40,505 nucleotides of DNA, taken from Prevotellaceae bacterium. Its GTDB lineage: Bacteria; Bacteroidota; Bacteroidia; Bacteroidales; Bacteroidaceae. How positions within the stretch are numbered: the first letter of the stretch is position 1; every line of letters starts with the position of its first letter. The notes below the pieces were generated by a model, which was given only the letters and a program-made list of their open reading frames with translations, did not search any database and was not told the origin of the DNA. The position numbers were made by a program, and so were the translations under genes. Below are positions 16,867 to 24,336 of the stretch, piece by piece. The stretch lies in NCBI GenBank assembly GCA_022508635.1, contig JAFLUV010000001.1:1-40505 (forward strand), read 5' to 3'.

Positions 16867-18021
16867 TTACTCTTTCAATTCCTCGAGTTCAGGCAGCTTG
16901 ATTACCATGCCTACAGGCACATTGTCGGGATTTTTAATACCATTATGCACAACGATGTAGTATACAAAATTCTTATTGCCGTATTCCTGTAAAGCCATCT
17001 TTGTCAGATAATCACCCGACTTCATGACATGTGTCTTCCGAGTTCCTACGATGCGATACCTGCCTCCGGGCACTTGTGCAAGTGATTCACCATCCTGATT
17101 TACCTGACGAACAGAGATGTTGGGTACGGCAGGAGCAGGCGTTACAGAATCAGGCACAATGGGAAGAGTATCCCTCACGAAAGTCTGTGTAGTTGACGTC
17201 TTGCAGGATACACGTGAAATCTCGGTCTTTGGCGTCCGCTCCCGTGGAGGGTTAGGTTCATGAGATAACAGATGATAAAAGCCGACGACGTAGCTGAATA
17301 TACAAAGCAATATGATGCCCAGAGTCAAAGCACCTATCTCTGCCCCTGTCAGGGCACGGATTTTAACGATAGGCTCCAAAGTTGGTTCGGAAGTCTGCTT
17401 TGCCTCAGATTCAGGAATAACGACAGGCTCCGAATCAAGTTGTGAAGCAGATTCCAGAGCTGGCTCTTGTTCGGATTCTAATTCTACTTCTGTTTTCGCC
17501 CTATCTTCTAATTCCTGTTTAGATTCTACAGAGAGTATCGACTCCGGATTTTGTTCTGCCTTTTGTTCTGTCTCCATCTCAAACCCCTGCTCTTCTATAT
17601 CAGACATTGAGGTGTTTGTTTCTTCTCCCTCGTTTTCTTTCTCTGCTGCTGGCATCCCCTCTTCCCTGTCAATACGTTCCATCTCCTCTATGTTTGTGGC
17701 TTCATTGATAACGACGGTCTGAAAATCGGCAAAAGGTTTGTTGACCAAATCCCGAAGCACAGTATCTGGCGTGAAGGAGAGTCTGGTATGTCCGGGAATG
17801 ACGATGCGCTCACCGCTATTAACATTGATACTTTCGCGGTCAAGCACTTCGATGAGTTTGAACGTACCCAGTCCTTTAACCTTAACAAGCTTGTCTGTCG
17901 TAACATTCTGGATAATAGAATCAAAGAATTCACGCAGAAAGGCTTCTGCACTTCGCTGCGAGATATTTTTTTTCGATGCCAGCTGCTTTGCCAGCTGCGA
18001 AAGATTTATTTTGGTGTCCAT
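16867..18021 (-). CDS. HU-like DNA-binding, membrane-spanning LysM protein
   Basis: This 384-aa protein joins three modules rarely seen together. Residues 1-95 form an HU/IHF-like DNA-binding domain (KLVKVKGLGTFKL near 44-56, and the arm region ESINVNSGERIVIPG). The arm lacks the intercalating proline that ordinary HU shows in its RNP motif. Residues 105-220 are a low-complexity stretch rich in Glu and Ser. A single membrane segment lies at about 227-249. Residues 250-325 are Pro/Thr-rich and extracytoplasmic, and residues 328-376 (THVMKSGDYLTKMALQEYG to GMVIKLPEL) are a LysM domain that binds peptidoglycan. With the N-terminus inside, the protein could link DNA to the cell wall. It starts 11 bases after the stop of an ordinary HU gene. 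That topology is inferred from hydrophobicity only. Confidence 0.85.
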   Translation of the reverse strand: MDTKINLSQLAKQLASKKNISQRSAEAFLREFFDSIIQNVTTDKLVKVKGLGTFKLIEVLDRESINVNSGERIVIPGHTRLSFTPDTVLRDLVNKPFADFQTVVINEATNIEEMERIDREEGMPAAEKENEGEETNTSMSDIEEQGFEMETEQKAEQNPESILSVESKQELEDRAKTEVELESEQEPALESASQLDSEPVVIPESEAKQTSEPTLEPIVKIRALTGAEIGALTLGIILLCIFSYVVGFYHLLSHEPNPPRERTPKTEISRVSCKTSTTQTFVRDTLPIVPDSVTPAPAVPNISVRQVNQDGESLAQVPGGRYRIVGTRKTHVMKSGDYLTKMALQEYGNKNFVYYIVVHNGIKNPDNVPVGMVIKLPELEELKE

Positions 18022-18032
18022 GGTCAGCTCTG

Positions 18033-18335
18033 TTAAAAATCACCCGATTCTTCACTTTGATTTTGCTTCACTCTGTCTTTAAGCGAAGTATTGGGCTTAA
18101 AGCTTACCGTCATTTTCGGTGGCACAAGCATACGCTGTTTGGTAATGGGGTTGAACAACACACGTTCTAGTTTCTTCTTGACCTCGAAGGTGCCAAAACC
18201 TTGGATAGCAACAGTATTTTCCTCAGTAAGTTCGTTGGTAATGACGGAGACTACTGCATTGACCAGTGATGTCACTTCGCGGTTGTTGTACTGAGTACGG
18301 TTTGTCAGGTCAGAGATAAATTCCTTATTGTTCAT
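18033..18335 (-). CDS. HU-family nucleoid protein
   Basis: This 100-aa protein is a canonical HU/IHF-like histone-like protein. It shows the VAIQGFGTFEVKKK core, the beta-arm with an intact proline (LFNPITKQ) and the SFKPNTSLKDRV end. It is expected to be a dimer that bends DNA in the nucleoid. The frame is open back to a TTG at 18368, but the ATG at 18335 gives the usual HU N-terminus (MNNKEFISDL). It lies 22 bases after the rimO stop and 11 bases before the HU-LysM gene, so the three are probably co-transcribed. It could be an IHF-type subunit rather than HU; that cannot be settled here. Confidence 0.92.
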   Translation of the reverse strand: MNNKEFISDLTNRTQYNNREVTSLVNAVVSVITNELTEENTVAIQGFGTFEVKKKLERVLFNPITKQRMLVPPKMTVSFKPNTSLKDRVKQNQSEESGDF

Positions 18336-18357
18336 GCTTTGAGCAGGATAGGAGGAG

Positions 18358-19725
18358 TTAGTGTTCAATATTCAAAGGCCGTGCATAGAGGTCGAAGTCG
18401 TCAGCACTTACGATTTCTGCCACACAGAAGTTTCCAGGACGGAGGCTTTCATCTCCAGACAGAGAGGGGACGATGGCATCAGATTTCCTAATGAGTACTT
18501 CTGGATCTACCTCAGGCGAGTCATACTCGGTACGCCCCACGAGGTAATCACCTTCTTCACGGTCTATAACGATACGCATTTGCCGCCCTACTTTTTCCTG
18601 CTGCACGTCAGCACTGATCTGTTGTTGTACGCGCATGAGTTTGCTGAGACGTGCCTGTTTCACATCATCGGGAACATCATCCTTATAATGCTCTGCACTG
18701 TAAGTTCCCTCTTCTTCACTATAAACGAAAGCACCCATGCGCTCAAACCTCGCCCACTTAACAAACTCAATGAGCTGGCGGAAGTCGTCTTCTGTTTCGC
18801 CAGGATAACCTACCATAAACGTAGTACGCAAATGGATACCAGGCACTTCACAACGTATTGCCTTGACAAGGTCGTAGGTCTGCTGACGTGTGATGTGTCG
18901 CCGCATGGCGGTGAGCAGGCTGTCTGAAATATGCTGCAAGGCAATATCAAGGTACTTACAAACGTTGTCACGACGCGCCATGACATGCAATAATTCAGTA
19001 GGGAAGTCAGTGGGATAGGCATAGTGGAGCCTGATCCATTCCACACCAGGGACATCGGCAATGCGATCCACCAGCTCCGCTATCACACGTTTGCCGTAGA
19101 CATCTGTACCATAGTCCGTTAATTCCTGTGCAATGATCTGAAACTCCCTTACACCTTTTGCCACCAGCATTTCCACTTCTGCCACAATATCTTCCATAAG
19201 GCGACTTTTCTGCTTGCCTGTGATAATGGGGATGGCGCAGTAGGCACAATGACGATTGCAGCCTTCACTTATTTTGATGTAGGCATAATGAGGCGGAGTA
19301 GTAAGGCAACGGTCGTTGGCTGCCTCTGTGTGGTAGACGCCACCCAAGTCGGTGATAATCTGTTTCCAATCAAACTTGCCATAAAAACGATCCACTTCGG
19401 GCAGTTCCGTCTGAAGTTCCTGTAGGTGTCGTTGCGAAAGGCATCCCATGACAATGAGTTTCTGAAGCTTTCCTTGCTGCTTGCGTTGCGCCAGCTTCAG
19501 AATCATATTGATACTCTCCTCCTTTGCGTCAGCAATGAAACCACAGGTGTTCACAATGGCTATCTCGCCGCAAGGTTCTTCAGCATCGTGTGTCACGTGG
19601 TAACCGCACAACTCCAGCTGTCGGATGAGCTTCTCACTGTCCACAAGGTTCTTGCTGCATCCGAGGGTGATGAGGTCAATGGAGCTACATCGTCCGTCCT
19701 TGGGAGAAGATATCTTGCGCATCAT
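18358..19725 (-). CDS. rimO: Ribosomal protein S12 methylthiotransferase RimO
   Basis: This is a radical-SAM methylthiotransferase that adds a methylthio group to an aspartate of ribosomal protein S12. It is 455 aa when started at the ATG at 19725 (a TTG at 19752 and an ATG at 19722 are alternatives). The N-terminal cluster cysteines are C23, C61 and C95, the radical-SAM CxxxCxxC is C156-C160-C163 (in SEGCNRHCAYC), and a C-terminal TRAM domain covers about 385-455. The LITLGCSKNLVDSE opening is typical of RimO rather than MiaB. It follows ftsY after 42 bases and precedes the HU gene by 22 bases. Confidence 0.95.
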   Translation of the reverse strand: MMRKISSPKDGRCSSIDLITLGCSKNLVDSEKLIRQLELCGYHVTHDAEEPCGEIAIVNTCGFIADAKEESINMILKLAQRKQQGKLQKLIVMGCLSQRHLQELQTELPEVDRFYGKFDWKQIITDLGGVYHTEAANDRCLTTPPHYAYIKISEGCNRHCAYCAIPIITGKQKSRLMEDIVAEVEMLVAKGVREFQIIAQELTDYGTDVYGKRVIAELVDRIADVPGVEWIRLHYAYPTDFPTELLHVMARRDNVCKYLDIALQHISDSLLTAMRRHITRQQTYDLVKAIRCEVPGIHLRTTFMVGYPGETEDDFRQLIEFVKWARFERMGAFVYSEEEGTYSAEHYKDDVPDDVKQARLSKLMRVQQQISADVQQEKVGRQMRIVIDREEGDYLVGRTEYDSPEVDPEVLIRKSDAIVPSLSGDESLRPGNFCVAEIVSADDFDLYARPLNIEH

Positions 19726-19767
19726 ATTTGAGTTGGATATTCGTTCATTCAAATAAAGCGACCTAAA

Positions 19768-20724
19768 TTAAGAAGTCTGGAACAGTGAGTCGACAAACTC
19801 ACGACGGTTGAAGGGTTGTAAGTCTTCGGCACGTTCACCGAGACCGATATAGCGGACGGGTATCTTGAATTGGTCGCTGATGCCAATGACTACTCCACCC
19901 TTGGCACTACCATCAAGCTTGGTGATAGCAAGACTTGTAACATCTGTGGCAGAAGTAAACTGCCGTGCCTGTTCGAAAGCATTCTGTCCAGTACTGCCGT
20001 CAAGCACGAGCATCACGTCGTGCGGTGCTTCAGGAAGAAGTTTTCGCAGTACACGCTTTATCTTCGTGAGTTCGTCCATGAGTCCCTTTTTGTTGTGCAA
20101 ACGACCAGCCGTATCTATAAGCACGACATCGGCTCCTCCGGCGATGGCGCTGTTCAGGGTGTCATAAGCCACGCTTGCAGAATCACTGCCCATCTTTTGC
20201 TTCACCACAGGCACACCTATCCGTTCACCCCAGATACTTATCTGTTCTACAGCAGCTGCACGGAAAGTATCGGCCGCTCCTAACCAGACTTTCAGTCCTG
20301 CCTGTTTGAACTGATACGCCAGTTTACCGATAGTCGTGGTCTTGCCCACACCGTTTACACCAACCACAAGGATAACATAAGGGTGTATTGCGTCAGGAAT
20401 ACTGAAGCCTTCGGTATCGTTGGCATTGTTCTCGGTAAGCAGCTGGGCAATCTCATCGCGTAGGATATTGTTGAGTTCACTGGTTGTGACGTACTTGTCG
20501 CGTGCTACACGTGCCTCAATGCGCTGGATGATGTTGAGCGTTGTATCCACGCCCACATCGCTCGTCACAAGCACTTCTTCCAAATTGTCAAGCACCTCGT
20601 CGTCCACTTTCGACTTGCCGGCAACAGCTCGGGTCAGTTTTCCGAAGAAGCTCTCCTTCGTCTTTTCAAGACCCTGATTCAGTGTCTCCTTTTTCTCTTT
20701 GCTAAAGAAATTAAAGAATCCCAT
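19768..20724 (-). CDS. ftsY: Signal recognition particle receptor FtsY
   Basis: This SRP-receptor GTPase docks ribosomes making membrane proteins at the inner membrane. It is 318 aa from the ATG at 20724 (MGFFNFFSKE); the open frame continues upstream to a GTG, but the ATG gives the usual start. G-motifs are GVNGVGKT at 122-129, DTFRAAA at 152-158, DTAGR at 204-208 and TKLDG at 268-272. The long acidic A-domain of E. coli FtsY is missing, as is normal for Bacteroidetes; the N-terminus is short and amphipathic. A TATCTTTG promoter box lies upstream. It heads the ftsY-rimO-HU-HU/LysM cluster. Confidence 0.97.
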   Translation of the reverse strand: MGFFNFFSKEKKETLNQGLEKTKESFFGKLTRAVAGKSKVDDEVLDNLEEVLVTSDVGVDTTLNIIQRIEARVARDKYVTTSELNNILRDEIAQLLTENNANDTEGFSIPDAIHPYVILVVGVNGVGKTTTIGKLAYQFKQAGLKVWLGAADTFRAAAVEQISIWGERIGVPVVKQKMGSDSASVAYDTLNSAIAGGADVVLIDTAGRLHNKKGLMDELTKIKRVLRKLLPEAPHDVMLVLDGSTGQNAFEQARQFTSATDVTSLAITKLDGSAKGGVVIGISDQFKIPVRYIGLGERAEDLQPFNRREFVDSLFQTS

Positions 20725-20748
20725 ATCTTTTCGTCTTAATTTTGTGCG

Positions 20749-20782
20749 CAAAGATAGTAAAAAAAGTCGAATCCATCGCAAC
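20749..20782 (-). promoter_or_regulatory. Probable ftsY promoter
   Basis: TATCTTTG (minus strand, 20756-20749) matches the Bacteroidetes -7 consensus TAnnTTTG exactly. The best -33 candidate is GTTG at 20782-20779, 22 bases away, which is a little longer than usual. The ftsY ATG lies about 24 bases downstream of the -7 box. Confidence 0.55.
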
Positions 20783-20917
20783 ACTTCTTTATATATTTAT
20801 CTTACAATGGAGCAATATAGTAGCTGACGCAAGCCATAATCATTGGAAAAATTATTACGCTTTCGTTTGCATTCACCAGACACATTTCAAATAGGCAAAC
20901 AGTATCCTAAAAAACAC

Positions 20918-21006
20918 TTAACTATTACCCATAGTTTTAATTAACTATTTCTGAAGTTTTAGCTAAGTGTTTTGAAAGTTTTAGTTAAGTATTTCTGAGA
21001 TACCAT
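20918..21006. repeat. Degenerate 22-23 bp tandem repeat array
   Basis: About four diverged units start at 20918, 20941, 20963 and 20985 (spacings 23, 22, 22). They share TTAACTATT or TTAAGTATT-like starts and AAGTTTTAG-like ends. The first unit includes an inverted repeat (AACTATtacccATAGTTtt). There are no spacers, so it is not a CRISPR. It lies between the ftsY and topA promoters. The units are imperfect, which suggests an old expansion. Confidence 0.7.
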
Positions 21007-21360
21007 TTTCAGACAAAACAAGAATCGCAAGTCGCTTATTTCCAAATTATTATAATTTAATACTATAACAAGGATGCCTATGGGTAGCCTAAATTGAATA
21101 TCCTGCATGCTTGATTCTACCTTCCCTCCATTTCTTCAAGGAAAAGGAAAAATGCAGATATTAAGACTGCCTAACGGTATAAATCGTTTTCTCTGCGACA
21201 AGATGCCACATAACCTTGGAATAGCATTCCCTAAATTTTTACACGCGCATACGCATAAGGAACTTAATGTACATATTAGCGATACATACTATAAAAGCAT
21301 TTTTTACAGATGAAACGAAAAAATTTTCATATAAATAATGTGTAGTTTTAAAAAATGCCT

Positions 21361-21368
21361 TACCTTTG
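21361..21368 (+). promoter_or_regulatory. -7 box of the topA operon
   Basis: TACCTTTG is an exact match to the Bacteroidetes -7 consensus TAnnTTTG, 27 bases before the topA ATG at 21396. A -33 TTTG partner at the expected distance is not clear, so only the -7 box is given. Confidence 0.55.
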
Positions 21369-21395
21369 CGCCCAAAAATCAAACAAAACCTGACA

Positions 21396-23735
21396 ATGAA
21401 AGAGAATCTGGTAATCGTGGAGAGCCCTGCAAAGGCCAAAACCATCGAGAAGTTTCTTGGAGACAAATATAAGGTCCTGTCAAGCTACGGGCACATACGC
21501 GACCTAAAGAAGAAAACGTTCAGCGTGGACGAAAAGACGTTCGCTCCGCAATACGAGGTACCTACAGACAAGGCAAAACTCGTGGCACAGCTACGCAGCC
21601 AAGCAGAACAGGCAAGCATGGTTTGGCTGGCATCCGATGAAGACCGTGAAGGAGAAGCCATCAGCTGGCATCTGTACGAAGTGCTCAACCTAAAACCGGA
21701 AACCACCCGTCGCATCGTCTTCCACGAAATCACAAAGCCCGCCATATTGGAAGCCATCCAGCACCCGCGGCAGATAGACCTCAACTTGGTGAACGCACAG
21801 CAGGCTCGTCGTGTGCTGGATCGCATAGTAGGTTTCAAGCTCAGCCCCGTACTCTGGCGCAAGGTAAAGCCGAGCCTTTCGGCAGGCCGCGTGCAAAGCG
21901 TTGCCGTGCGTCTCATTGTAGAGCGTGAGCGCGAAATACAGAACTTCCATAGCGAAGAGAACTATCGCATCACAGCCACCTTCCTTAATACCGATGGCAA
22001 CGAGGTAAAAGCTGAGCTCAATCGGCGTTTCCACACAATCGAAGAAACACACGCCTTCCTCGAAAGTTGCCGTAACCGCAAGTTCAGCGTACAGGATATC
22101 ACCATGAAGCCCGTCAAGCGTACGCCGGCACCGCCCTTCACCACTAGCACCCTGCAACAGGAGGCAGCACACAAACTGGGTTTCACCGTAGCACAGACTA
22201 TGATGATAGCACAGCACCTCTACGAGAGCGGACGCATCACATACATGCGTACTGACAGCGTCAACTTAAGCAAACTCTGTCTGGGTGCCAGCAAGAGCGT
22301 CATTGCAGAACAAATGGGGCAGGAATACGTCAAGACACGCCAATACCACACAAGCTCCAAGGGTGCACAAGAGGCACACGAAGCCATACGTCCCACCTAC
22401 ATGGATCAGATGCAGATAGAAGGCAACACGCAGGAACGACGCCTTTACGACCTCATCTGGAAACGCACAATAGCCAGCCAGATGGCGGACGCTGAGCTGG
22501 AACGTACACAGGTGACTATCAGCATTGAGGGTAAAGAAGAGACATTCATTGCCAACGGCGAGGTGGTCAAGTTTGATGGTTTCCTGCGTATCTACAGCGA
22601 CCAGAACAATGACACCGAGGGGGATGCCGAACGCGAGAACATCAGTACCCTGCCCGCCATGACCATAGGCGAGGATCTCACCCGCGAACAAATCACGGCC
22701 ACACAACGTTTCACTCAGCGTCCCGTCCGTTACAACGAAGCCAGCCTCGTGCGCAAACTTGAAGAGCTCGGCATCGGCCGACCCAGCACCTACGCCGCAA
22801 CCATCACCACTATACAGCAGCGCGAATATGTGGAGAAAGGCGACAAACCCGGCGAAGAACGCACGTTCCAGACAATCACTCTCAGCGGTGACAAGCTAAC
22901 CAGCGAACAGCACACCACCATCATCGGACAGGAACGTGGCAAGCTGCTGCCCACCGACACAGGCATCGTCGTCAACGGTTTCCTCAAAGAGAACTTTCCT
23001 GAAATCATGGACTACAACTTCACGGCCGACATCGAAAAGAAATTCGATGACATTGCCGAGGGTAAAATTGCCTGGGAAGGCGTGGTCAAGGAATTTTACG
23101 AGGGCTTCGAGCCACTGGTGGAAAAATCTGTCAACACCTTCACTGAACACAAAGTAGGGGAACGCTTGTTGGGCAACGACCCTGTCACGGGAGCGCCTAT
23201 CACCGTCAAGATTGGTCGCTTTGGTCCTGTCGCACAGATGGGAAGTACCGATGCTGGCCAAAAGCCGCGCTTCTCACAGCTGGCAGCAGGACAGACATTA
23301 GAGAGCATTACTTTGGAAGAAGCACTGGAGCTCTTCAGACTGCCACGCAAAGTAGGCATGTACGAGGGGGAGCCTGTCATTATCGGTGCAGGGAAATACG
23401 GTCCCTATGTTTCGCACAGGGGTTCCTATGTATCTATCCCGAAGGGTACAGACCCCATGAAGATCACCTTTGAGCAGGCTGTCATTATGATGCACCGCAA
23501 GCACATGGAGGAGGCAGAGCGGCACCTCAAGAATTTCAGCGAAGACACTGATCTGGAGATTCTTAACGGACGCTACGGCCCCTATCTCACACACAAAGGA
23601 ATAAACTACCGCCTGCCTAAGGCGCTCCACGAACGCGCCAAGGAACTGACCTACGAGGAGTGTATGCAGATTATTAGCGAACAGGGTGAAAGACCTGCCG
23701 CTAAAACCACCAAACGACGCTACACACGCAAATGA
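21396..23735 (+). CDS. topA: DNA topoisomerase I (type IA)
   Basis: This type IA topoisomerase relaxes negative supercoils. The ATG at 21396 gives 779 aa; the frame before it only reaches a TTG inside the promoter region. The Toprim domain begins VIVESPAKAK (7-16) and has the acidic triad SDEDREGE (80-87). The catalytic tyrosine is Y283 in GRITYMRTDS. The C-terminus lacks the zinc-binding tetracysteine modules of E. coli TopA and instead carries repeats of the form GRFGPVAQMG, GKYGPYVSHRG and GRYGPYLTHKG, as in many Bacteroidetes and other bacteria. The stop overlaps the aroK ATG by 4 bases, so translation is probably coupled. Confidence 0.97.
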   Translation: MKENLVIVESPAKAKTIEKFLGDKYKVLSSYGHIRDLKKKTFSVDEKTFAPQYEVPTDKAKLVAQLRSQAEQASMVWLASDEDREGEAISWHLYEVLNLKPETTRRIVFHEITKPAILEAIQHPRQIDLNLVNAQQARRVLDRIVGFKLSPVLWRKVKPSLSAGRVQSVAVRLIVEREREIQNFHSEENYRITATFLNTDGNEVKAELNRRFHTIEETHAFLESCRNRKFSVQDITMKPVKRTPAPPFTTSTLQQEAAHKLGFTVAQTMMIAQHLYESGRITYMRTDSVNLSKLCLGASKSVIAEQMGQEYVKTRQYHTSSKGAQEAHEAIRPTYMDQMQIEGNTQERRLYDLIWKRTIASQMADAELERTQVTISIEGKEETFIANGEVVKFDGFLRIYSDQNNDTEGDAERENISTLPAMTIGEDLTREQITATQRFTQRPVRYNEASLVRKLEELGIGRPSTYAATITTIQQREYVEKGDKPGEERTFQTITLSGDKLTSEQHTTIIGQERGKLLPTDTGIVVNGFLKENFPEIMDYNFTADIEKKFDDIAEGKIAWEGVVKEFYEGFEPLVEKSVNTFTEHKVGERLLGNDPVTGAPITVKIGRFGPVAQMGSTDAGQKPRFSQLAAGQTLESITLEEALELFRLPRKVGMYEGEPVIIGAGKYGPYVSHRGSYVSIPKGTDPMKITFEQAVIMMHRKHMEEAERHLKNFSEDTDLEILNGRYGPYLTHKGINYRLPKALHERAKELTYEECMQIISEQGERPAAKTTKRRYTRK

Positions 23736-24259
23736 AAAGCATTATCCTGGTCGGTTATATGGGTTCGGGTAAGACAACGTTAGGGCGACAACTTGCAGCA
23801 GCCTTAGAGCGTACCTTCTACGACTTGGACTGGTACATAGAGATGCGCTATCGTCGCACCGTGGCACAACTCTTTGCCGAACATGGCGAAGAAGGCTTTC
23901 GCGAGATGGAACGCAACATGCTGCACGAGGCGGCAGAGTTCGAGGACATCGTGCTCAGCTGTGGCGGTGGCACACCTTGTTTCTTCGAAAATATGGACTA
24001 CATCTGCTCCGTAGGCGAGAGTGTCTACCTGAAAGCAACCCCCGAAATTTTGGCGCAGCACCTCCGCATGGGCAAGGTAGAGCGTCCGCTCATCAAGGGA
24101 AAGAACGACGAGGAATTGCTCGAATACATACGCACGTCTCTCCAACAACGTGAACCTTTCTATGCGAAGGCAAAGCACGTCGTCGATGTCACGCTGCTCG
24201 ACAACTACGACAAGTTGCAGACCGGCGTGCGCCTTATCCGACAGGAACTGGGAATATGA
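23732..24259 (+). CDS. aroK: Shikimate kinase
   Basis: This 175-aa enzyme phosphorylates shikimate to shikimate 3-phosphate with ATP, the fifth step of the chorismate (aromatic amino acid) pathway. The Walker A loop is GYMGSGKTT at 8-16, the substrate-binding acidic residues are around D31-D33, R57 lies in the FREME motif, and the GGG stretch is at 77-79. The lid carries ERPLI. The length is normal. The ATG overlaps the topA stop (ATGA), and speA follows after 77 bases. Confidence 0.95.
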   Translation: MKSIILVGYMGSGKTTLGRQLAAALERTFYDLDWYIEMRYRRTVAQLFAEHGEEGFREMERNMLHEAAEFEDIVLSCGGGTPCFFENMDYICSVGESVYLKATPEILAQHLRMGKVERPLIKGKNDEELLEYIRTSLQQREPFYAKAKHVVDVTLLDNYDKLQTGVRLIRQELGI

Positions 24260-24336
24260 ACTTTAACTTAAGTACACAGATTAGGGATTAAGGACAAGCA
24301 AGAAAGCTCTTAATTCAAAAAATAACTTGACTCGAA

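Larger units (their letters stand above)
20725..21395. other. 671-base divergent intergenic region, ftsY/topA
   Basis: It holds promoters for both flanking genes and a degenerate 22-23 bp tandem repeat (20918-21006). The middle and right parts are AT-rich. A 68-codon plus-strand frame at 21107-21313 has no recognisable content, and I do not count it as a gene. I noticed no DnaA-box cluster, so I see no support for an origin. This is the longest gene-free stretch in the window. Confidence 0.6.

Noticed and set aside
21107..21313. Possible 68-codon gene in the ftsY-topA gap
   Set aside because: No recognisable motif, no ribosome-binding or promoter evidence, and it lies in AT-rich regulatory DNA.
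20725..21395. Replication origin in the ftsY-topA gap
   Set aside because: AT-richness and tandem repeats raised the idea, but I noticed no DnaA-box cluster, and dnaA or other origin-linked genes are not adjacent.
22266..22706. Antisense frames within topA (146 and 175 codons)
   Set aside because: They are opposite a conserved essential gene and are explained by its codon use.
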